From contig NC_013501.1 of assembly GCF_000024845.1 (NCBI RefSeq), positions 996,001 through 1,060,000 of the forward strand: a DNA stretch of 64,000 nucleotides. Reading direction: 5' to 3'. This document shows, in pieces, positions 32,553 through 43,500 of the stretch; within the stretch, counting starts at the first letter, position 1, and every line of letters begins with the position of its first letter. The position numbers and the translations under genes are program-made. The notes below the pieces were generated by a model that had not been told where the DNA came from, searched no databases, and was given only the letters and a program-made list of their open reading frames with translations. This DNA is from Rhodothermus marinus DSM 4252. GTDB lineage: Bacteria; Bacteroidota; Rhodothermia; Rhodothermales; Rhodothermaceae.

Positions 32553-35504
32553 ATGAGAAAGCGCAGAACCCTCTGTTTTGGCCTGCTGCTCGGTCTGGTG
32601 CTGACCTCGGCGCAGGCGCAGGAACAGGCGCCGGTGCCGCCCACACCGGCCGACGTGCGACTCCGCTCCTATCAGGAGCGTATGGCACGGGTGGAGCACT
32701 CGCTCGTGCGCAACGTGCCCTTCCGCAGCATTGGTCCGACCATCATGAGCGGCCGCGTGGTGGACGTGGACGTCAACCCGGACGACCCGACCGAATTTTA
32801 CGTGGCCTACGCCTCGGGCGGCCTCTGGAAAACCGAGAACAACGGCATTTCCTTCCAGCCGCTTTTCGATCGTGAGGCGACCATGACGATCGGTGACATT
32901 GCGGTGGACTGGGCGCACGGCGAGGTGATCTGGGTGGGCACGGGCGAAAGCAACTCCAGCCGCTCTTCCTACGCAGGCACGGGCATCTACCGCTCCACGG
33001 ACGGCGGTCGCACCTGGGAGCATCTGGGCCTGGCCGAAACGCACCACATCGGCCGCATCGTGATCCATCCGGACGATCCCAACACGGTCTGGGTGGCAGC
33101 CGTCGGGCACCTCTATTCGCCGAATCCCGAACGGGGGATCTACAAGACCACGGACGGCGGCCGCACCTGGCGCCGGGTGCTCTACGTGGACGACAACACC
33201 GGAGGCATCGATCTGGTGATTGACCCGACCAACCCGAACGTGCTCTACGCGGCGATGTGGCACCGGGAGCGCCGCGCCTGGAACTTCGTCGAGGCCGGCC
33301 CCGGTTCGGGTATCTTCAAATCGACCGACGGCGGCGAGACCTGGCAGCGCCTCAACGTCGAAGGCAGCGGCTTCCCGACCGGCGAGGGCGTCGGCCGCAT
33401 CGGTCTGGCCATCTATCCGAAGAATCCGCAGATTCTCTATGCACTGCTCGACAACCAGTACCACCGCCCCGAGGAAGAAGCGGAGCAACCCGCGCTGACC
33501 AAGGAAGACTTTCTGGAGATGAGCCGGGAGGCCTTTCTGGCGCTGTCGGACGACTCGCTGGAAGCCTTCCTTCGCGAAAACGGCTTCCCGCGCGAGTACA
33601 CGGCAACGCGCGTGAAAGAAATGGTGCGGCGCGGTGAAATCGAGCCGCGGGCGCTCTACGACTACCTGACCGACGCGAATCAGGAGCTGTTCGAAACACC
33701 GGTCATCGGTGCCGAGGTCTATCGCTCGGACGACGGCGGTCGCACCTGGCACCGCACGCACGAGGGCTACCTGGACAACGTGTACTTTTCCTATGGCTAC
33801 TATTTCGGCCAGATCCGGGTCGATCCGAACGATCCGGACCACGTCTACATCATGGGCGTGCCCATGCTGGTCTCGGACGACGGCGGCCGCACCTGGCGCT
33901 CGATCGACCGGGAGAACGTGCATGTGGACCACCATGCGCTCTGGGTCAACCCGAACCGGCCGGGCCATCTGGTCAACGGCAACGACGGGGGGGTGAACCT
34001 GACCTATGACGACGGCCGGACCTGGTTCAAGGCCAACACGCCGCCGGTAGGTCAGTTCTACGCGGTGGCGGTCGACAGCGCCCGGCCCTACAACGTCTAC
34101 GGCGGCCTGCAGGACAACGGCGTCTGGGTCGGTCCCAGCACCTATGAATTCAGCTACGAATGGTACGCCGAAGGGCGCTATCCCTACGAGCGGCTGCTGG
34201 GTGGCGACGGTATGCAGGTGCAGGTCGATCCACGCACGAACGACATCGTCTACACGGGCTTCCAGTTCGGCAACTACTTCCGGATCGAGCGCAAAACCGG
34301 TCGGCGTGTGCCCATCAAACCCCGCCATAAGCTGGGCGAGCGGCCGCTCCGCTTCAACTGGGAGACGCCCATCTTCCTATCACGCCACCACCCCGACATC
34401 CTGTATCTGGGCTCGAACAAGCTCCACCGCTCCTTCAACCGGGGCGACGACTGGGAGACGATCTCGGGCGACCTGACGCGCGGCGGCCGCAAGGGCGACG
34501 TGCCCTACGGCACGCTCACGACGATCGCCGAGTCGGAACTCCGCTTCGGACTCATCTACGTGGGCAGCGACGACGGCCTCGTGCATGTGACGCGCGACGG
34601 CGGCGTCACCTGGACCCGTATCTCGGATGAACTGCCGCAGCACCTGTGGGTGAGCCACGTCGAGCCCTCGCAGCACGTGGAAAGCCGTGTCTACGTGGCA
34701 CTCAACGGGTACCGGTGGGACGACTTCACGCCCTATCTCTACCGCTCCGAAGATTACGGGCTGCACTGGACGCGCATCGGGACCGACCTGCCCTACGAGC
34801 CGATCAACGTCGTGCGCGAGGATCCCTACAACCCGGACATCCTCTACGTGGGTACCGACGGCGGGCTCTACGTGTCGCTCGACGGCGGGCGCTCGTTCAT
34901 GCCCTTCTACGAAGGGTTGCCGCACGCGCCCGTGCACGATCTGGTCATCCACAAGCGGGCGCGTGATCTGGTGGTGGCCACGCACGGCCGCTCGCTTTAC
35001 GTGGCCGATCTGGAGGAGATCGAGCAGCTTACGCCCGCGTTGCTCGCCCGACCGCTGCACGTGTTCGCCATCGACACGGTTCGGCACAATCCGAACTGGG
35101 GCCGCATCCGGGCCGCCTGGATGCCACCCGACACGCCCGCCGTACGGATTCCGTACTACAGCCGCGAGGCCGGTCCGGTGACGATCCGGGTGCTGACCGA
35201 AGACGACCTGCTGCTGGCCGTGCGCACCGACACGGCCGAGGTCGGGCTGAACTATCCGGTCTATGACCTGACGATCGACACGACGCAGGTGGCCGCTTTC
35301 AACGCCCGGCGCGACGAAAAGGCGCAGGTCAGAGCGGCCGACAACGGCCGTTACTACCTGCCGCCGGGCACCTACATGGTGGAACTCGTGCGCGGTGCGG
35401 CCACGGCCCGCGGCCGACTGGTGGTGCAACGCAGTCGCCGCGATCGCTTTCAGATGCTTCCGCGCGTTGAGCCCGAGATGGAACGGTATCTTGAGCGCTA
35501 CTGA
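32553..35504 (+). CDS. Secreted BNR/sortilin-like beta-propeller protein
   Basis: A protein of 983 residues with a signal peptide (RRTLCFGLLLGLVLTSAQAQ) and two or more beta-propellers built from Asp-box repeats. At least seven are visible: STDGGRTWEHL, TTDGGRTWRRV, STDGGETWQRL, SDDGGRTWHRT, SDDGGRTWRSI, TYDDGRTWFKA and TRDGGVTWTRI. These proteins are common in Bacteroidota and are often mislabelled as glycosyl hydrolases. A C-terminal beta segment (about 860-970) may be a docking domain. No catalytic residues are recognised. It is monocistronic and ends six bases before the convergent CDF gene. Confidence 0.9.
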   Translation: MRKRRTLCFGLLLGLVLTSAQAQEQAPVPPTPADVRLRSYQERMARVEHSLVRNVPFRSIGPTIMSGRVVDVDVNPDDPTEFYVAYASGGLWKTENNGISFQPLFDREATMTIGDIAVDWAHGEVIWVGTGESNSSRSSYAGTGIYRSTDGGRTWEHLGLAETHHIGRIVIHPDDPNTVWVAAVGHLYSPNPERGIYKTTDGGRTWRRVLYVDDNTGGIDLVIDPTNPNVLYAAMWHRERRAWNFVEAGPGSGIFKSTDGGETWQRLNVEGSGFPTGEGVGRIGLAIYPKNPQILYALLDNQYHRPEEEAEQPALTKEDFLEMSREAFLALSDDSLEAFLRENGFPREYTATRVKEMVRRGEIEPRALYDYLTDANQELFETPVIGAEVYRSDDGGRTWHRTHEGYLDNVYFSYGYYFGQIRVDPNDPDHVYIMGVPMLVSDDGGRTWRSIDRENVHVDHHALWVNPNRPGHLVNGNDGGVNLTYDDGRTWFKANTPPVGQFYAVAVDSARPYNVYGGLQDNGVWVGPSTYEFSYEWYAEGRYPYERLLGGDGMQVQVDPRTNDIVYTGFQFGNYFRIERKTGRRVPIKPRHKLGERPLRFNWETPIFLSRHHPDILYLGSNKLHRSFNRGDDWETISGDLTRGGRKGDVPYGTLTTIAESELRFGLIYVGSDDGLVHVTRDGGVTWTRISDELPQHLWVSHVEPSQHVESRVYVALNGYRWDDFTPYLYRSEDYGLHWTRIGTDLPYEPINVVREDPYNPDILYVGTDGGLYVSLDGGRSFMPFYEGLPHAPVHDLVIHKRARDLVVATHGRSLYVADLEEIEQLTPALLARPLHVFAIDTVRHNPNWGRIRAAWMPPDTPAVRIPYYSREAGPVTIRVLTEDDLLLAVRTDTAEVGLNYPVYDLTIDTTQVAAFNARRDEKAQVRAADNGRYYLPPGTYMVELVRGAATARGRLVVQRSRRDRFQMLPRVEPEMERYLERY

Positions 35505-35509
35505 AAAAA

Positions 35510-36445
35510 TTACCGACGGGCCGGCAGGGGGTCGTGGCAGGGCGGGGCCGAGGCTTCCTCGCAGCAGGGATGGCTTTCGAATTCGAGCGTCACGTGCCCG
35601 ATCCCGTACTGCTCGCGCAGCCGCTGCTTCAGGGCGCGCTTGATCTGTTCCATGCGGGGCAGGTCGGCTTCGTCGACGACCACGTGCGCTTCGAAGGCCA
35701 GGTGGTGTTCGTCGAGCTGCCAGATATGCACGTGGTGCACGTCGCGCACGTGCGCCATCTGGCGCAGGTCGGCGGCAATGTGCCGGGGGTCCAGATTCTC
35801 CGGCGTTCCCTCCATCAGAATATGCGTGGTCTGCCGAAGCATCTTCCAGCTCAAGTAGCCGATATAAACGGCGATGCCGATCGTCACCACCGGGTCTACC
35901 CAGTAAACATCCCAGAACAAAATGGTGAAGCCGCCCAGGATGACCGCGACCGACGAAACGGCATCCGACACGATATGCAGAAAGGCGCTGCGCACGTTCA
36001 GGCTCTCCCGGGCGTCGCGGTAAAGCAGGATAGCCGTGAATACATTGGCCAGCAGGCCGATCGTGGCCACCGTTAGCAGCACCGGCGCGTTGATCGGTTG
36101 CGGATTCAGGAGCCGATCGACGGCTTCTTTGATCAGAAAAAGCGCGATGACTACCAGCGTGATCAGGTTGGCAAAGGCCCCGATGATCTCCGCCCGTCGA
36201 TACCCGAAGGTCTTCGAGGCACTGGGTGCCCGATGTGAAAGCTTGCGGGCTACGTAGCTGATGGCAATAGAAGCCGTGTCGTTCAGGTTGTGCACCGCAT
36301 CCGAGATGAGCGCCAGACTGCCGGAGAGCAGGCCGCCGATCACCTCGGCCACCGAGATCAGCAGATTCAACAGCACGGAAAGGAGCAGGCGGCGCTGACT
36401 GCCCGGGTGAGGGTGGGGGTGATGATGGGAATGTGCGTGAGCCAT
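35510..36445 (-). CDS. Cation diffusion facilitator (Zn2+/Cd2+ exporter)
   Basis: A proton/metal antiporter of 311 residues in the inner membrane. It begins with a His-rich metal-binding stretch (MAHAHSHHHPHPHPGSQRR). Six helices follow, with metal-site residues in helix 2 (LISDAVHNLNDTASI) and helix 5 (HIVSDAVSSVAVILGG, the HxxxD pair). The cytosolic C-terminal domain includes VRDVHHVHIWQLDEHHLAFE, and the tail carries a Cys/His patch (ESHPCCEEASAPPCH) that may sense metal. The CzcD/ZitB group is most likely. The stop lies six bases from that of the BNR gene. Confidence 0.93.
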   Translation of the reverse strand: MAHAHSHHHPHPHPGSQRRLLLSVLLNLLISVAEVIGGLLSGSLALISDAVHNLNDTASIAISYVARKLSHRAPSASKTFGYRRAEIIGAFANLITLVVIALFLIKEAVDRLLNPQPINAPVLLTVATIGLLANVFTAILLYRDARESLNVRSAFLHIVSDAVSSVAVILGGFTILFWDVYWVDPVVTIGIAVYIGYLSWKMLRQTTHILMEGTPENLDPRHIAADLRQMAHVRDVHHVHIWQLDEHHLAFEAHVVVDEADLPRMEQIKRALKQRLREQYGIGHVTLEFESHPCCEEASAPPCHDPLPARR

Positions 36446-36510
36446 TACGCCTATAAACCTGATCTAAGACTTCCCAAGAAAGCGTGCAAAACACAACCGG
36501 TACCTAAAAG

Positions 36511-36533
36511 AAAAGCCGGAGTTCCGGCTTTTT
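36511..36533 (-). terminator. Intrinsic terminator of mdh (bidirectional)
   Basis: AAAAGCCGGA (36511-36520) and TTCCGGCTTTTT (36522-36533) form a tight GC stem flanked by A and T runs. It can work in either direction. It lies about 40 bases beyond the mdh stop and upstream of the CDF gene. Confidence 0.85.
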
Positions 36534-36570
36534 CTTTGCGTTGGAAGGCAGAAGGAGGGCGGCCGCTTAT

Positions 36571-37551
<981 letters not shown>

Positions 37552-37637
37552 CTAAAAATAGTACGAAGCGACCGAAAAGAAAGGCGCTGCTGTGTAAATT
37601 GCCGGCAAAGCCTCGAATTATCGCGGTGGTGAACGAC

Positions 37638-38618
37638 ATGCGAGCCATTCTGGTCAGCGAACCGGGAGGTCCTGAAAAACTCTATCTGGGGGAATATCCC
37701 ACGCCCGCGCCCGGCCCGGGCGAACTGCTGGTGCGCGTGCGGGCCACGTCGCTCAACCGCGCCGATCTGTTGCAGCGGGAAGGGAAGTATCCGCCGCCGC
37801 CCGGCGCCAGTCCGATTCTGGGGCTGGACGTGGCCGGGACGGTGGCTGCGCTGGGACCCGGTGTGACGGGCTGGCAGGTGGGCGACCGCGTGTTCGGGCT
37901 CGTCGAGGGCGGGGGCTACGCCGAATACGCCGTGCTGCCGGCCGGGATGGCCATGCGCATTCCGGACAACCTGTCGTTCGAGGAGGCCGCCGCCGTTCCC
38001 GAGGTGTTTCTGACGGCCTATCAGGCGCTCTGCTGGCTGGGACAGCTGCAGCGAAGCGAACACGTGCTCATCCATGCCGGCGCAAGCGGCGTGGGAACGG
38101 CCGCCATTCAGCTGGCGCGGCGTCTGGGCGCGCACGTGCACATCACCGCCTCGGCCTCCAAACATGAAATATGCCGGGCGCTGGGCGCCGAAACCACCAT
38201 CGACTACCACACCGAAAACTTTGCCGCGCGGGTGCAGGAAGCAACCGGCGGAACCGGAGCGCACGTGATTATCGATTTCGTCGGGGCGCCTTATCTGGAG
38301 CCCAACCTGCAATGTCTGGCCGTGGACGGACGGATCGTGCTGCTGGCCACGATGGGCGGCAGCCGCGTTGCATCGTTCGACCTGCGGCTGCTTTTTGCGC
38401 GGCGGGCGCACCTGATGGCCTCCACGCTCCGCAACCGCCCGCGCGATTACAAGGTGCGGCTGACGCAGGAATTCGCCGAACGCTTCCTGAACGATTTTGC
38501 CGAAGGCCGGCTGCGGCCCGTGATCGACCGCATCTACGACTGGACGGAAGTGGCCGAGGCGCATCGCCGCATGGAGGCCAATCTGAACGTGGGCAAGATC
38601 GTGCTTCGCATTGCTTGA
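37638..38618 (+). CDS. NAD(P)H:quinone oxidoreductase, PIG3-like MDR family
   Basis: A protein of 326 residues of the medium-chain dehydrogenase/reductase family without structural zinc. The GroES-like half begins MRAILVSEPGGPEKLYLGEY and contains RATSLNRADLLQREGKYPPP and ILGLDVAGTVAALGPGVTGW. The Rossmann half has the AxxGVG-type dinucleotide loop (VLIHAGASGVGTAAIQLARR). RADLLQRxG with the P-P-P stretch is typical of TP53I3 (PIG3)-type quinone reductases. I start at the ATG at 37638; the frame is open 39 bases further upstream. It is divergent from mdh. Confidence 0.9.
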   Translation: MRAILVSEPGGPEKLYLGEYPTPAPGPGELLVRVRATSLNRADLLQREGKYPPPPGASPILGLDVAGTVAALGPGVTGWQVGDRVFGLVEGGGYAEYAVLPAGMAMRIPDNLSFEEAAAVPEVFLTAYQALCWLGQLQRSEHVLIHAGASGVGTAAIQLARRLGAHVHITASASKHEICRALGAETTIDYHTENFAARVQEATGGTGAHVIIDFVGAPYLEPNLQCLAVDGRIVLLATMGGSRVASFDLRLLFARRAHLMASTLRNRPRDYKVRLTQEFAERFLNDFAEGRLRPVIDRIYDWTEVAEAHRRMEANLNVGKIVLRIA

Positions 38619-38877
38619 GGCGGCCACGCGCGACCGCCCGCGCCCGATGTTCGGGGCGGACCCTGAGGGTTCACTCCTGCGAGGTGGGGCATTTTTCCGA
38701 CAGGGACGCGCCATGATTGCTCCAGGCCGGTAGTTCGGCATGGAGCGACGGCGAAGTGTCATCAGACGAACGCTTCCGTATTTCGTAACCGGATGGTTGA
38801 AGCCGGGGGCTGGACCTTCGGAATCAGGTGGGTTATCTTCTGAAAAGCTTTTCTGTTGAAACAAACACCTGCCTGCC
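38619..38877. other. Intergenic region with a relic of the GTAGTCAGGCA repeat
   Basis: No gene is seen in about 260 bases. TAGTTCGGCATGGAGCGACG at 38731-38750, followed by GCGAAGTGTCATC, is a worn relative of the 3.3-5.0 kb repeats. The promoter of the Rieske-type gene should lie near 38830. Confidence 0.45.
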
Positions 38878-40434
38878 ATGCCGATCTATCCGGTTGCCCG
38901 GGTCGATGAACTGGCCGATGGTCAGATGAAACAGGTGCAAGCGGGCGAGACGGAACTACTGCTGGTGCGGCTGGACGGTCAGTTTTACGCGCTGGGAGCC
39001 CGCTGCACGCACTACGGGGCCCCGCTCGCGACGGGCGCGCTTCATGGCGAACGGATCATCTGTCCCTGGCATCACGCCTGCTTCCATGTGCGCACCGGCG
39101 AGCATCTGGAGCCGCCGGGAATGGACCATCTACCGCGTTTTCCGGTACGCGTCGAGGACGATCAGGTGCTGGTGGAACTGCCCGACACGGTGGAAGGCCG
39201 ACGGGCGCCGACGCTGGCCCGGCGCGATCCGCAGGAGGCGCGCACCTGCGTGGTGGTCGGATCGGGCTGCGCAGGCGCCTATGCGGTCGAGGCCGCCCGG
39301 GCGCAGGGCTTTCGGGGGCGTGTGCTGTGGGTGGCCGGCGGCGAGTTTCCGCCGATCGACCGGCCGAACCTGAGCAAAGAATACCTGGCGGGCGAGGCGC
39401 CCGAAGAGTGGATGCCGCTGCGCGATCCGTCCTTTTACGAGGCGGCGGACATCGAAGTGGTGCAGGGACGGCCGGCCGCCGCGCTGGACGCCGCCGCGAA
39501 AACCATTACGCTGGCCGATGGCGAGGTGCTGCGCTACGACGTGGCCGTCGTGGCGCCGGGCGCCCGGCCGCGCCGGCTGGAGGTGCCGGGGGCTGAACTG
39601 GCGGGCATCTTCACGCTGCGCACCATCGAGGATAGCCGGGCCATTCGCGCGGCGGCCCGCGAGGCCCGGCGGGCGGTGGTCGTGGGGGCCAGTTTCATCG
39701 GGATGGAGGTCGCGCAAAGCCTGCGGCATCTCGGGCTGGAAGTGACCGTCGTGGCGCCAGAATCGGTGCCGTTCGAGCGCACGCTCGGCGTGGAGGTCGG
39801 ACGCGTGCTGCAGACGCTGCATGAGGAAAACGGCGTGGCGTTTCGGCTGGGGCATACCGTACAGGCTTTCGAGGGTACGGATCGGGTGCAGCAGGTCGTG
39901 CTGAATGGCGGCAGTCGGCTTGCGGCCGAGCTGGTCGTGGTGGGCGTGGGCGTGCAGCCGGCCACGGATTTTGTGCAGGGCGTGCAGAAAGCCCCGGACG
40001 GCAGCATTATCGTGGATGCCTTTTTGCAGGCGGCCGAAGGGCTGTTTGTGGCCGGCGATGCCGCCCGCTTCCCCGACTGGCGCACGGGGGCGCCGATCCG
40101 GATCGAGCACTGGCGACTGGCCGCGCAGCACGGGCGCCTGGCCGGTGCCAATGCAGCCGGAGCGCGTCGTGCCTACCGGGGCGTGCCGTTCTTCTGGACG
40201 CGCCAGTTCGGCGTGAGCCTGCAGTACCTGGGCTACGTGGACGCCTGGGACGAGGTGGTGCTCGACGGCGACCCGTCGGCCCGGAAGTTTCTGGCCTTTT
40301 ATCTTCGCGGTGAACAGGTCTGGGCCGTAGCCGGCATGGGCCGCGGCTACGAAATGGCCCGCCTGCACGGCCTGTTGCTGGAGGAGGGGCTGCCCGTCCT
40401 GGAAAGCGTACGTTCCTATCTGCTCAGTCGCTGA
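38878..40434 (+). CDS. Rieske-domain FAD/NAD-dependent oxidoreductase (AIFM3-like)
   Basis: A protein of 518 residues in two parts. Residues 1-105 are a Rieske ferredoxin-like domain whose 2Fe-2S ligands are Cys43 and His45 (CTHYGAPL) and Cys62 and His65 (CPWHHACF). Residues about 120-400 are a pyridine nucleotide-disulfide-type reductase: an FAD loop (CVVVGSGCAGAYAVEAARAQ), an NAD loop (RRAVVVGASFIGMEVAQSLR), and the second FAD site LFVAGDAARFPDW. The C-terminal reductase domain completes it. Such AIF-type fusions pass electrons from NAD(P)H through FAD to the iron-sulfur centre. The physiological acceptor is unknown. It is a single gene. Confidence 0.92.
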   Translation: MPIYPVARVDELADGQMKQVQAGETELLLVRLDGQFYALGARCTHYGAPLATGALHGERIICPWHHACFHVRTGEHLEPPGMDHLPRFPVRVEDDQVLVELPDTVEGRRAPTLARRDPQEARTCVVVGSGCAGAYAVEAARAQGFRGRVLWVAGGEFPPIDRPNLSKEYLAGEAPEEWMPLRDPSFYEAADIEVVQGRPAAALDAAAKTITLADGEVLRYDVAVVAPGARPRRLEVPGAELAGIFTLRTIEDSRAIRAAAREARRAVVVGASFIGMEVAQSLRHLGLEVTVVAPESVPFERTLGVEVGRVLQTLHEENGVAFRLGHTVQAFEGTDRVQQVVLNGGSRLAAELVVVGVGVQPATDFVQGVQKAPDGSIIVDAFLQAAEGLFVAGDAARFPDWRTGAPIRIEHWRLAAQHGRLAGANAAGARRAYRGVPFFWTRQFGVSLQYLGYVDAWDEVVLDGDPSARKFLAFYLRGEQVWAVAGMGRGYEMARLHGLLLEEGLPVLESVRSYLLSR

Positions 40435-40470
40435 TTTTGTCAGTTCGGTCAGGTATTCTGACGGTTTAGA

Positions 40471-40501
40471 TTGAAGACCTGTTGAAAGAAAAGTGATCTT
40501 T
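40471..40501 (+). promoter_or_regulatory. Candidate promoter of the susC operon
   Basis: TTG at 40471-40473 and TGATCTTTG at 40493-40501 are separated by about 19-20 bases, close to the Bacteroidota -33/-7 spacing, with one mismatch to TAnnTTTG. Assigned by pattern and position only. Confidence 0.4.
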
Positions 40502-40557
40502 GTTTTAAAATAATGTGAGATCATCATCGACTTGCCTCACCAAAATCCGGAAAGGTT

Positions 40558-43500
40558 ATGCGCATTGGCTACGCACTTTTGCTGGCGCTGTTGCTGCCCG
40601 GTAGTGTGCTCGCGCAGGGTACGATCCGGGGGCGTGTGGTGGATGCCGAAACGCAGGATCCCATCCCGGGCGCCAACGTGGTGGTTCGCGAGCTGATTCG
40701 CGGGGCGGCAACGGACATCGATGGAAACTACACCATTGAGCGTGTTCCGGCCGGGACCTATACCCTGGAGGCCAGCTTCGTCGGGTATCGAACGGAAACG
40801 CGCCGGGTGACGGTTGAAGAAGGGGCAACCATCACGGTTGATTTTGCACTCTTCCAGACGGCGCTGAACCTGCAGGAAGTGGTCGTGACCGGTGCGGGCG
40901 GTCCCGTAGAAGTAAAGCGACTGGGGAATACGATCGCCACCATCAACGCGGCCCGTCTGGAGATCGCTCCGGTGCAGAATCTTTCGGAAATGCTGATGGC
41001 CCGTGAGCCATCGGTGGCCGTACTGCCGTCGGGTGGTATCACCGGTGAGGGTGCTCGCATTCGTATTCGTGGCTCGGCCTCGCTTTCCCAGAGCAATGAG
41101 CCGATCGTTTACATCGACGGGATCCGAGTTAATCGCGACGGAGGATTCGGAAGTGGCTTTGTAGGGACCGGCGGAGGTGGCTCGCCTTCGCGTCTGGACG
41201 ATCTGGATCCCGAAGCCATTGAGCGGATCGAAATTCTGAAAGGTGCCGCGGCGGCCACGCTGTACGGCACGGAGGCTTCTAATGGTGTAATTCAGATCTT
41301 CACAAAGCGGGGGGCAGTGGGGCCGCCGCGCTTCAGCTTCCGGATTGAGCAGGGCGCCTCGTGGTATCCGAAGATCTATCCGGACAATACCGGGTGGGCC
41401 TGGAATCAGGCCGTAGCCGATACCATGTCGAAGTACTTCGGGCGGCCGATTCGCCCCTATGAGCTGGTGCGGGCGAACTTCATGCATGAGATGTTCGAAA
41501 CGGGCTACCACCAGGCCTATTCGGCTTCGGTCAGTGGTGGAACGCCTGGGGTCACGTATTTTGTCAACTTGAGGTGGTCGGACGAAGACGGGCCGTTTGG
41601 CGCCAAAGATGGCCGCTGGTATCCGCCGGGGGTGCGTACGCGCTCGGCCGATATCAACCGTCTGGCACAGGCCAGCGCTACGGTCAATATTTTTCCCAGC
41701 GACAAACTACGGCTGGGCATTTCGACCGGTCTGACGCGGCGTCATTACGAGACTCCGAATAACAACAACAACATCTACGCCGCCTTTACGCTGGCTCAGT
41801 TCAGCAAGCCAGAGCTGGTCCGATACAACAACCAGACCGGCTCGCCGGCCTTCATGACGGTGAATGAGGGGCTACAGCAATCTTATACTCAGGATGTCGA
41901 TCGCTTCTTTGGCAGTCTGAATCTGAACTATCGGCCGTCGCGACCGCTCATGGTGGACGCCACTTTTGGCATTGATGTGGTCAACCAGCTCAGCCGGGAA
42001 GTCTTCCCATTTCGCTGGAATATTGACAATTTCAGCGGCTACAATCCGGAAGGCGTCCGCCGCATTGACGACCTGAATTCGCTGGACATTACGGCCGATA
42101 TCAAGGCGACCCATCGGGTGCAGCTTAGCTCGTCGCTGGAGTCCACGTTCATTCTGGGGACGCAGGGTTTCATCACGCGCCGCATCGACGAATCGGCCGA
42201 AGGGCGGCGTTTCCCGGGACCGGGTATTGACGTGACGGGTGGTGCTGCCGAACAGGAAGTCTTTGAGTCCTATCTGGAGGTGGTCAATCTGGGAATCTTT
42301 GCACAGGAGCAGATTGGATTTAACGATTATCTCTTTCTGACCGTCGGTGGGCGTCTGGACGCCAACAGCGCCTTTGGTTCGGAGTTTGACGCTGTGTTCT
42401 ATCCCAAGGCTTCGCTCAGTTTCATTCCGTCCGATGCGCCGTTCTGGCGTCCGCTGGGGCCCATTTCGTCACTGCGGCTGCGGGCGGCCGTGGGACAGTC
42501 AGGATTGCAGCCCGGTGCCTTTGATGCGTTGACCACCTACGTGCCGGTTGCTTCAAGCAGCGGCCCCGGCATTGTGCCGGGCAATCTGGGGAATCCGGAG
42601 CTCAAGCCGGAGATCTCCACCGAATGGGAAGTGGGCATGGAGCTCGGATTGTTGCAGGACCGGCTCGCCTTGCAGGCCACCTACTGGGATCGAACGGTTA
42701 CCGATGCCCTGGTCGACAAGCAATTCCCCGTTACGGGAGGCTTCCGGGCAAGCCAGCTTACGAATATTGGTGAATTGAAAGGGCGGGGGATTGAACTGGG
42801 CTTCCAGGGGACGATTTACAGCAGCGAGCAATTCTCGGTGGATCTATTTGCAGGCGCCTCCTATCTGTGGGAGCAGGTAACCGATATGGGAGGAGCGCCA
42901 CCCATCAAGGTCGGCGGTAGCTATCCGCGGTATCGCAACTTTATCATTGAGGGGTATGCACCAGGAGCGCATTTCGGGGCCAAACTATTGCCGACCGATG
43001 CCAACCACCTGCCGATCGATTTCAACGGCGATGGGCAGCCGGACTCTCGGGATGAAGTGCTGGCCTATCTGGCCACGCTGACGCCGGAAGATCTGATCAA
43101 TCCCAGCAACGGACGTGTCAACATGCCCAGTTCGCTGGGGCTGGTATTGCTTGCCGATGAGGACGGCGATGGCGATCTGCTGGACCACTATCTCGGCAAG
43201 CCGACGCCGGACTGGCAGGGTTCGTTCGGGGCGACGATTCGCTTTCTGCGCAACTTCCGGCTCTATACGGCCTTCGAATTCAAAGCGGGCAACTACTACG
43301 TGAATAACCTGACGTTCGCCTTCCGTCAGGCCAATGCCGTGATCGGACGCAACCTGCCCTGGTCTGCCGAAGTGGTGCGGGACTACGCGACCGGAGGGGT
43401 GGATGCCAACGGTAATCCCATGAACGACCCCCAGGTGCGGTTGCGAGCGCTGGAGCGCTGGCTCAATGAGGTGCTGGCCCTGGCACCCTTCAGCGGGCTG

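Noticed and set aside
32025-34328. A 767-codon open frame on the minus strand
   Set aside because: Only its last 154 codons (32025-32489) show a protein family (DUF1232). The rest is the antisense shadow of the BNR-repeat gene, an effect common in GC-rich DNA.
34380-36494. A 704-codon open frame on the minus strand
   Set aside because: It overlaps the well-supported BNR gene and the CDF gene (in another frame) and shows no recognisable domain of its own.
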